A model generated the notes under the pieces. The model made no database searches. It was not told where the DNA came from and saw only the letters and a program-made list of their open reading frames with translations. A program made the position numbers and the translations under genes. Positions 35,201-40,272 of a DNA stretch of 40,272 nucleotides are shown here, piece by piece (the first letter of the stretch is position 1; the number at the start of each line of letters is the position of its first letter). Source of the DNA: Zooshikella harenae (GTDB lineage: Bacteria; Pseudomonadota; Gammaproteobacteria; Pseudomonadales; Zooshikellaceae); assembly GCF_018837975.1 (NCBI RefSeq), contig NZ_JAGSOY010000044.1:1-40272 (forward strand), given 5' to 3'.

Positions 35201-37024
35201 TGTAATGGATAAATAAGGCAGAAACTTTAACGCATCGGCTAGCTTCTGTAAGCTTTCATCGAAGTTTGTTGAGCTTTTATCGAACGGAAAGGTAACCCTA
35301 AGATAAAGTGAACCATTTTTTTCATCTTCAGTTACCTGGGTATCATCACCCGACAGTTCCAGTTCTTTAAGCTTGTTTCGGTAATTGTCTATTTTTTCTT
35401 TGTCTTCTGTTTCTTCTACGGGTACTGCAATATGTTCATCATAGGCTTTAACAGCACCACCCATTTCATTTGTGGCATCATCTACTTTTTGATAAGAGTC
35501 ACTGACCCCTTTGACATCATTGTAAAACGAGTAGGTAGATACAGCAGCATCAACAATGGTCAATGCCTTTAATGCTGGCGCCATAAATCGCTTAGGAATA
35601 CGAACGGCATGAGCAAAGGTCTCATCATAGTCTTCATAACTAAGCCACCATGAGCGAGTAAAGTAATCGGTGAATTTTGTTTGCGCTGCTAAATTAATGG
35701 GCTTAGAAAGTGTGTCAATCTTTTCTATAAGGTCTTTTCCAGAAAATGCCAAGTCGATTGCAGATTGAAAATTTGGGTCATCATCAAGGAATTTAAGACC
35801 ACCTAATACAACACTTCCCCACGCTTTTGGGCCATCTGCGCCAAGAATTTCTGTACCGAAATCAGTATACGTCTTTGATACATTGTAACCATGAATAACT
35901 GCTTCAAGTCCCTCTGGCCCGGGTTGTGGATCATCTACTCGAGTTTTTGGAATATCCCCCATATCAGTAGCTCTTTGAATATAGCTTGCATAAAGATTGG
36001 GAAATTGTTTTACCATGGCCTCTTCAAGGCTGAAAGGGTCGCCGTTGATTAACTCAAAGTCACCTGATGGTTTTTTGATACCAAAACGGATCTTTTCTTT
36101 AAGTATATAAAAACCATCATCAATTATTTTTTGGTTTGTAGATAATGATGATAGATATTCAGCAGCAGCCTCTGAAATGGAAATTTTTATTCTATAAAAG
36201 TCTTCTTTAAAATTAGTAGGGCAAGGTAGAATGGCTGCTGTGATTGTGTTGCTTTCAGTTGTGATAGACTGTGCAAATTTAGTTTGGATAATTATTCTAT
36301 TAGTTGTTTTATCAAGTAAACTAACAGCAGAGTTTAGAAATCTTTTATTGGAAAAACTGATAATAATAGTCTTAAAGAACGGTACAAAGTAACCACGAAC
36401 AGTTCTATCTTTATAGCTGTTATACCACTCTTGGTATTTTATTTCATCTTCATTTTTCTGAGCGATTTTTTCAATATCAGGCTCTCGTAACCAGACTTTA
36501 GCATTATTGCTATGCTTTGTTACAGGTATTTCAATAGATTTTAACTTTGTAGTATTGGCCTCAAATCCTCCCTCTAGCTGGTTAAATGCATTTGCCATAT
36601 TTTGGGCCCAACTTTCATTGCTATCCGTTGAGTCCGTTTTCCCTCCTTCTCCATAATGAGCACTGTAAAAAAAACTTGCTGCAGATAAAGGCGGGATAAA
36701 AAACTCATCCTCTTTAAGGTGCAGGTTAACAGGATCACCCAGTCCCCACCCAGGTGAAATCTCCTTTGCATTTTGATGAGGTTCAAAGTTAGTTTCAATG
36801 TTGACAATAGCGCCTATATCATCTGTTTGAAGTAACAAAGGTTCAATGACACCTTTATACAGAGCACCTTTGTCATATTTAGTGGATGACTTTACTACCT
36901 TTGACTTTTTGGCAATCAGTATATTGGGAAGAAGAGATGCCTCACCTGACGGAATTCCTTGACTATCAACAGGAATAGAAAATAAATACGCTCTATCTTT
37001 GATAATTTTTTTAAAGCCTGCCAA
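32204..37024 (-). CDS. Giant protein of unknown function with internal OmpA-like domain; candidate secreted effector
   Basis: A protein of 1606 residues with no recognised overall family. Start is TTG 37024 (MAGFKKIIKDRAYLFSIPVD), supported by AAGGAG seven bases upstream and by conservation of the same start in the truncated copy at 38837. There is no signal peptide. Residues 1-560 have no domain I recognise. About 565-680 is an OmpA C-terminal-like domain (LYLRVTFPFDKSST, ITLEGHACPKGTERYNEVLS, LERAKTVKNKLL, RINIIGKGESEPV, SRRVVAV); the aspartate that normally binds peptidoglycan (GxTDxxG) is replaced (GHACPKG), while the final arginines remain. Around 725-760 is a hydrophobic stretch (MITGVLSFVPVVQAFAIGI). 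The C-terminal 800 residues are mixed alpha/beta without known motif. Its lipoprotein partner lies 53 bases upstream. A toxin/effector role is inferred only from gene arrangement. Confidence 0.8.
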   Translation of the reverse strand: MAGFKKIIKDRAYLFSIPVDSQGIPSGEASLLPNILIAKKSKVVKSSTKYDKGALYKGVIEPLLLQTDDIGAIVNIETNFEPHQNAKEISPGWGLGDPVNLHLKEDEFFIPPLSAASFFYSAHYGEGGKTDSTDSNESWAQNMANAFNQLEGGFEANTTKLKSIEIPVTKHSNNAKVWLREPDIEKIAQKNEDEIKYQEWYNSYKDRTVRGYFVPFFKTIIISFSNKRFLNSAVSLLDKTTNRIIIQTKFAQSITTESNTITAAILPCPTNFKEDFYRIKISISEAAAEYLSSLSTNQKIIDDGFYILKEKIRFGIKKPSGDFELINGDPFSLEEAMVKQFPNLYASYIQRATDMGDIPKTRVDDPQPGPEGLEAVIHGYNVSKTYTDFGTEILGADGPKAWGSVVLGGLKFLDDDPNFQSAIDLAFSGKDLIEKIDTLSKPINLAAQTKFTDYFTRSWWLSYEDYDETFAHAVRIPKRFMAPALKALTIVDAAVSTYSFYNDVKGVSDSYQKVDDATNEMGGAVKAYDEHIAVPVEETEDKEKIDNYRNKLKELELSGDDTQVTEDEKNGSLYLRVTFPFDKSSTNFDESLQKLADALKFLPYLSITLEGHACPKGTERYNEVLSLERAKTVKNKLLAIADDVTANRINIIGKGESEPVKDANGKVEYEKSRRVVAVVPKNPVDFLYPPSREGIDMLEKHRSRAVAAQAGIDDALIAAAESAFDMITGVLSFVPVVQAFAIGIRTAKEAAKAMFSVIEEVNNIVHGHGIQEAKKLFNSHQELDYVNATLSLMDNSKQNEYFQKLYQQFHIRAMAINGLVGLIFRASSLASKHKSQGDAAYQTAIDDLFIHEYIENYILKDGWYADYNPIVPIGLDEYWVTRVEWAGLIDRVSLGHYKKEETIQKWTAEDFSEEEKDFVRDTIETGKGIYEVTMPLALNTDANSDSDTLPLAVFSNLVNLKSTHIIQGASYIGARYNAPIDETIKAQFQEIFPIHYISNKSLISLMRAFKTDYNAELNYESYEHTLIYARERFCKNKDDWKPVSSHKTITPYHQIRIIVILKAEVGQKFKAWDEQGITYIIPAEFQCIRCDLKNMNGPKQSTWIRKLTANDLLPQDKTDAVNQMLSDGTLYGVVYHPSYQYGSQVIFGTKPMASQFISERRKGLFTYLGAWSMKYYFAVTLANNGSTHRLIRVSGNEHQNEYMHLIERNYNAVFELSLDPEREYQRPDPKDTSKTIKVKDEHLLLDPAFLAIAEEGVKYPELFNNPKVHMLVKLDGMKKYIFPDQDYIKTVNDERVHYYNPIGANYGPMAKIKYDWKKPLEIVILVVSDEIAQSKLESYKNQNINWKNIPATVALSEFTGSSDKGPSFNVQLEYIGDIVREGRGEQTIKWDLVDKENASSLTQELLDSLSSSEALTSITDLTEDPISRSWGLNLIDLIAGNDIYADRRKNIFAVRIIPEYHNFTGKAVRALRPFGITDKHWDYSNDHSKIGRPGVGRGSSTIFWGFNAKITTSGDSGLDNEDIEGSYVLSLPDKLYDFKNTPWTAYKNINETKEAAKWFENNKEVKTYKPLDVAFYSSSEHEKKEAIKKWITEDCSKMVVYQEYFN

Positions 37025-37077
37025 TTTACTACTCCTTGATAAAGAAAACTTAAAATATAATTTTACTTAATTGGTGC

Positions 37078-38106
37078 TTAAATAGAACGGTTGTTGTAAA
37101 CAGTGAGTTTAAAGACTCTATACCAATCATTCTTAGATTTTGGCAAGAATGATAATTTAATAGTTTCATCTGTTTCAGTATTTATTTTTTCCATCCAGCG
37201 CATGCCCTGAGAAATTCTGTACCTATAAAGGAATTTACCTTTTGGTCCGATAATAGCTATGCTGGGCAATCGGAATTCATAAATAGGTTTTAAAGGATTA
37301 TTGAATGTGTATATACCCATTTTATTTGAGTCATTGAATGAGATATATGTGAATTTTTGATTAGAGGGACTACCTTGAAAAAGAGTGTGTGATAGTTCTT
37401 GACCTGTTTCCCATTCCTTTAATACTTTTCCTGACTTAAAGTTATAAATTTTTAGTGATTGATTATCTCTGGCAAATACTTTGGTATCATTTTCGTATAA
37501 ATACATCGGAGTACCAAAACGATGGGGATAGTCACTGAGTTTACTAGTTTTAAGGTTATATTTTTTTACAGTTTGGGCATCCATAAAATAGAGATTGTTA
37601 CTGTCTTTACTCCAGTTAAAGGATGGAATACCAACTCCATCTGCAATAATAGTTTGCTTTCTAGTTTTTAAGTCAAAAATACAACGCCAATATTTTCCTT
37701 TGGAAGCTATACCCCAAGCATATGCTAAGTATCGGTTATTGGGTGATCTAACAGCAGTTGTTCCATAAGGGCCAATTTGCCCCTCGTTTCCTACACTAAG
37801 TTCTTCAAATGTTGCAACTTGTCGAAGTTCATCACCATTTAAACTCATACTCCAAATTTCGTCTTTTTCATCTGTTCTATAGGGAACACTACTCCACGCA
37901 AACTGGATACGAGGTTCTTTGTAAAGACTGCTATCGTTGATATCTTCCTGAATGACCTTTAACTCAGGAGCTTTTGGTTGTGCTTGAGCAGAGGTAGGAT
38001 CAGATTTTACTGTATCCTTGGTTTGTCCAGATTGTTGATCGTTACTTTGTTCACAACCGGTTATCAACACAAGGCTGAATAGGGCAATAAAAATGGATTT
38101 TGGCAT
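37078..38106 (-). CDS. Lipoprotein with beta-propeller-like repeats, copy 1
   Basis: A 342-residue lipoprotein precursor. The signal is MPKSIFIALFSLVLITGC with lipobox ITGC; C18 would be lipidated and the +2 residue is Glu, so outer membrane (periplasmic face) is expected. A Ser/Gln/Lys-rich linker (residues 19-50) is followed by repeats of TolB/PD40 type: IWSMSLNGDELRQVATFEEL, VRSPNNRYLAYAWG, GIPSFNWSKDSNNLYFMDAQ, GSPSNQKFTYISF, IIGPKGKFLYRY. It is followed 53 bases later by the giant gene, almost certainly in one operon. AGGGGAAG lies about 9 bases before ATG 38106. The close copy at 38891-39922 suggests duplication. It could be an immunity or docking partner of the giant protein; not proven. 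Confidence 0.85.
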   Translation of the reverse strand: MPKSIFIALFSLVLITGCEQSNDQQSGQTKDTVKSDPTSAQAQPKAPELKVIQEDINDSSLYKEPRIQFAWSSVPYRTDEKDEIWSMSLNGDELRQVATFEELSVGNEGQIGPYGTTAVRSPNNRYLAYAWGIASKGKYWRCIFDLKTRKQTIIADGVGIPSFNWSKDSNNLYFMDAQTVKKYNLKTSKLSDYPHRFGTPMYLYENDTKVFARDNQSLKIYNFKSGKVLKEWETGQELSHTLFQGSPSNQKFTYISFNDSNKMGIYTFNNPLKPIYEFRLPSIAIIGPKGKFLYRYRISQGMRWMEKINTETDETIKLSFLPKSKNDWYRVFKLTVYNNRSI

Positions 38107-38182
38107 AAAGTCGCTTCCCCTGGATTAGTCTCTCTAAATGATAGCAAAAACAGTCGTTTAGGATTTTTAACTGTGCCTCAAT

Positions 38183-38211
38183 GTAATATGACTCTAAGTG
38201 GAATAAAGCAA
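38183..38211 (-). promoter_or_regulatory. Predicted sigma-70 promoter of lipoprotein copy 1
   Basis: On the minus strand TTGCTT (38206-38211) and TATTAC (38183-38188) are separated by 17 bases. The same boxes and spacing occur before copy 2 (39999-40027) inside a well-conserved block, which supports function. The start codon is about 77 bases downstream. Confidence 0.6.
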
Positions 38212-38371
38212 TGCTCTGTGTGTATTTTGTTTTTGATTTATGCTCAGATAGTCAAACTGTAATGTTATGTAACTGATTGTTGGCTTGTTTCAAACACACA
38301 TACACAAAAGGTAGAAGGTATTGTCAGGAAGCACGATGGTGAATGACAGTATGGTAGGTTGTTTATGGAGC

Positions 38372-38424
38372 TGATGCGAGGGACGCATCATGAGTGCCAG
38401 AGGCCAAGGATGGCCTTTTGGCAC
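38372..38424. repeat. Two adjacent hairpins (REP-like)
   Basis: TGATGCG/CGCATCA (38372-38378, 38384-38390, loop AGGGA) is followed by a larger stem: GTGCCA/TGGCAC outside (38394-38399, 38419-38424) and AGGCCA/TGGCCT inside (38401-38406, 38411-38416) with loop AGGA. The homologous place near 40190 has only a degenerate version, GATGCG..CGGATC. Typical of dispersed palindromic intergenic elements. Confidence 0.55.
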
Positions 38425-38604
38425 GGGTGGAATAAATGAGCTACCTTACTGTTGATACACTGAATTGGACCAATCAATGACAGGCCTTGTTTGTTGTGTA
38501 GCGACTTGCATTAATGGCTTCAAATAAAGTATTACATATAACTTTTTTTGTGAGTGATGGCATTGCTCTGACTTAACTGCACGGAACAACATAAATAATA
38601 TTCA

Positions 38605-38656
38605 ACGCGCCGTGAATCCATCCCTGGAGGCTCAATTGCAGCATCCATGCTGCAAA
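38605..38656. repeat. REP-like palindromic element at the duplication junction
   Basis: CGCGCCGTGAATCCATCCCT, then GGAGGCTC, then a perfect 9-base stem TTGCAGCAT (38636-38644) / ATGCTGCAA (38647-38655) with a two-base loop. Similar 'GCCGTGAATCCATCC ... GCATCCATGC' strings are, from memory, frequent intergenic repeats in marine gammaproteobacteria. It ends about 12 bases from the stop of the truncated giant-gene copy, so it may mark the breakpoint. No gene is seen from 38425 to 38604. Confidence 0.5.
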
Positions 38657-38666
38657 TGGTTTCATA

Positions 38667-38837
38667 TTATTTATCTTGTCCGTGCTCATACATAGTGGAA
38701 GATTTTACCACTTTAGATTTTTTGGCGATTAATCTATTGGGAAGGAGTGATGCTTTACCTGATGGAGTTCCTTGGTTATCAATGGGAATAGAAAATAAAT
38801 ACGCTCTATCTTTACTAACTCTTTTAAATCCTGCCAA
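38667..38837 (-). pseudogene. Truncated copy of the giant gene (5' end only)
   Basis: On the minus strand, TTG 38837 with AAGGAG upstream opens a 56-codon frame: LAGFKRVSKDRAYLFSIPID and then LLPNRLIAKKSKVVKSST match the giant protein's first 48 or so residues (MAGFKKIIKDRAYLFSIPVD, LLPNILIAKKSKVVKSST). After VKSST the sequence diverges (MYEHGQDK) and stops at 38667. It lies exactly 53 bases downstream of lipoprotein copy 2, the same spacing as in the intact pair. It is a remnant of a second giant gene, still with a good ribosome site. The plus-strand ORF over it is only its shadow. Confidence 0.85.
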
Positions 38838-38890
38838 CTTACTACTCCTTGGTGAAAGAAACTCAAAATGTAATTTTACTTAAATATTAC

Positions 38891-39922
38891 TTAAATAGAA
38901 CGTTTATTATTGTAAGTAGTGAGGTTAAAGATTCTATACCTTTTTTTTCCTGATTTTGGCAGGAGCGATAGCTTAATGGTTTTATCTGTTTCAGTATCAA
39001 TTTTTTCCATCCAACTTATGCCCTGAGCAATATTATACATATAAATGAATTTACCTTTTGGTCCAATAAGGCTAATACTAGGCCTTTGGAACTCAAAAAT
39101 TGGTTTTAGTGGACTGTTAAACGAGTAAAGACCTTTTTTGCTTGTGTTGTCGGAAGAGAGATAGGTAAACTTTTTGGTTGGTGGACTTCCTTGAAAATAG
39201 GTGTGTGATAGTCCTTGACCTGTATCCCAGGCCTTTAATACTTTTCCTGACTTGAAATCATATATTTTAAGGGATTGATTATCTCTGGCAAATACCTTTG
39301 TATCATTTTCATATAAGTAAATCGGAGTACCGAAATGATGGGGATAGTCACTGAGCTTATTCGTTTTGAGATTGTATTTTTTTACAGTTTGGGCATCCAT
39401 AAAATAGAGAAAGTTACTATCTTGACTCCAATTAAATGAAGGAATACCAACACCATCTGCAATTACGGTTTGTTTTCTTGTTTTTAGGTCAAAAATACAA
39501 CGCCAATATTTTCCTTTTGTCGCAACAAACCATGTATAGGCTAAATAACGGTTATTAGGTGAACGAACGATTGTTGTAGAAGGTGAACCTAGTTGGCCAT
39601 TACCTCCTACACTAAGCTCTTCAAATGTTGCAACTTGGCGTAGTTCATCACCATTTAAACTCATGCTCCAGACTTCATCTTTGCCGTCTTCTCGGTTAGG
39701 AGGAGCATCCCATATAAATTGGATACGAGGCTCTTTGTAAAGGCTGCTATCGCTGATATCTTCCTTTATGACCTTTAACTCAGGAGCTTGTGGAGTTGCT
39801 TGAGCAGAGCTAGGTTCAGATTTTACTGTATCCTTGGTTTGTACTGGTTGTTGATCGTTACTTTGTTCACAACCTGTTATCAGAACAAGGCTGAATAGGG
39901 CAATAAAAATGGATTTTGACAT
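38891..39922 (-). CDS. Lipoprotein with beta-propeller-like repeats, copy 2
   Basis: A 343-residue paralogue of the lipoprotein at 37078-38106; by eye most residues are identical along the whole length, with clusters of change (for example FIWDAPPNREDGKDEVWSMS against FAWSSVPYRTDEKDEIWSMS, and the last 60 residues). The signal peptide and lipobox (LITGC, C18, then Glu) are kept. Repeats VRSPNNRYLAYTWF and GIPSFNWSQDSNFLYFMDAQ are intact and there is no frameshift, so it is under selection or young. The ribosome site (TTGAAG) is weaker than in copy 1. The following giant gene is truncated, leaving this an orphan partner. Confidence 0.85.
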   Translation of the reverse strand: MSKSIFIALFSLVLITGCEQSNDQQPVQTKDTVKSEPSSAQATPQAPELKVIKEDISDSSLYKEPRIQFIWDAPPNREDGKDEVWSMSLNGDELRQVATFEELSVGGNGQLGSPSTTIVRSPNNRYLAYTWFVATKGKYWRCIFDLKTRKQTVIADGVGIPSFNWSQDSNFLYFMDAQTVKKYNLKTNKLSDYPHHFGTPIYLYENDTKVFARDNQSLKIYDFKSGKVLKAWDTGQGLSHTYFQGSPPTKKFTYLSSDNTSKKGLYSFNSPLKPIFEFQRPSISLIGPKGKFIYMYNIAQGISWMEKIDTETDKTIKLSLLPKSGKKRYRIFNLTTYNNKRSI

Positions 39923-39998
39923 AAGATCGCTTCAATTGGATTAATCTCTCTAAATGGTAGCAAAAACAGTCGTTTAGGATTTTTAACTGTGCCTCAAT

Positions 39999-40027
39999 GT
40001 AATATGACTCTGAGTGGAATAAAGCAA
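39999..40027 (-). promoter_or_regulatory. Predicted sigma-70 promoter of lipoprotein copy 2
   Basis: TTGCTT (40022-40027) and TATTAC (39999-40004) on the minus strand with a 17-base spacer, identical to the boxes before copy 1. The region from 39923 to the window end has no other gene; it is homologous to 38107-38445, with a degraded REP-like hairpin around 40190. Confidence 0.6.
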
Positions 40028-40272
40028 TACATTGTGTGTGTTTTGTTTTTGATTAATGTTCAGGTAGTCAAACTGTAATGTTATGTAGCGGATTGTTTAC
40101 TTAGTTTATTTCACGCTTTTAAAAGGGTGAAAGTGTTGTTAAAAAGTTTGATGGTGAATGACAGTAAGGTAGATTGTTTATGGTGCTGATGCGAGGGACG
40201 GATCATAAAAAAGATGACCATTTTGCTCGGGTGAAATAAATGTGCTGTAGAATTATTTTGATTATAAAAGTA

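Larger units (their letters stand above)
37025..40272. repeat. Tandem duplication of a lipoprotein/giant-gene cassette
   Basis: Unit A (about 36870-38445) and unit B (about 38690-40240) are homologous in order: first 50 codons of the giant gene, 53-base gap, lipoprotein, leader of about 85 bases, promoter, and an upstream block with 'GGTGAATGACAGTA' and 'GATGCGAGGGACG'. The non-homologous interval 38450-38690 separates them and contains the REP-like element. Confidence 0.85.

Noticed and set aside
32204-37024. Giant protein as a type VI structural protein such as TssL or TagL
   Set aside because: No N-terminal membrane anchor and the OmpA-like domain is internal; no other type VI genes in the window.
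38647-38883. Plus-strand ORF of 78 codons
   Set aside because: It runs antisense to the truncated giant-gene copy; the minus-strand frame is the homologous one and explains the sequence.

Overview
The window looks like chromosome of a marine-type gammaproteobacterium, of the Oceanospirillales/Hahellaceae kind. This is inferred from protein resemblance and gene order only: a PutA without the DNA-binding domain found in enteric bacteria, an E. coli-like MenB and HemG, a DUF748 protein and many dispersed intergenic hairpins. Base composition is moderately AT-rich throughout. I see no rRNA, tRNA, CRISPR array, transposase or phage gene.

Layout. 1-1562: the 3' end of a free methionine-(R)-sulfoxide reductase gene, a small PilZ protein and an AraC-type regulator. 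1563-6968: proline catabolism, with a repeat-rich leader, putA, a terminator and putP; the AraC gene just upstream is a good candidate for its activator. 7072-8604 (minus): a small membrane protein, a TetR-type repressor with a palindrome at its start, and a two-helix membrane protein. 8926-12580: a large AsmA-like DUF748 protein and two small unknown genes that overlap tail to tail. 12697-19444: a tightly coupled menaquinone cluster, menF-menD-menB-menC-menE, with no menH. 19480-21449: a 2H phosphoesterase (ThpR type) and several small unknown, possibly decayed genes. 22129-27531: a peptide-type ABC importer (fused double ATPase, binding protein, two permeases). 27995-31265: a membrane-anchored coiled-coil protein, a HemG-type protoporphyrinogen oxidase (an enzyme that passes electrons to menaquinone, so it fits the men cluster) and an exported gluzincin-like putative metalloprotease. 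31399-32203: a VOC-family protein with striking palindromes upstream, and dispersed repeats.

The most unusual part is 32204-40272 (all minus). A 1606-residue protein that I cannot assign carries an internal OmpA-like domain and no signal peptide. It lies 53 bases downstream of an outer-membrane-type lipoprotein with beta-propeller-like repeats. The lipoprotein, its promoter and the start of the giant gene are present a second time (38667-40272), but there the giant gene breaks off after about 50 codons beside a palindromic repeat. A small secreted or lipoprotein partner kept in duplicate next to one intact and one truncated giant gene resembles polymorphic toxin/immunity loci. That function is inference only.

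Most gene starts were chosen by Shine-Dalgarno spacing. Several small genes and all regulatory sites are predictions from sequence alone.
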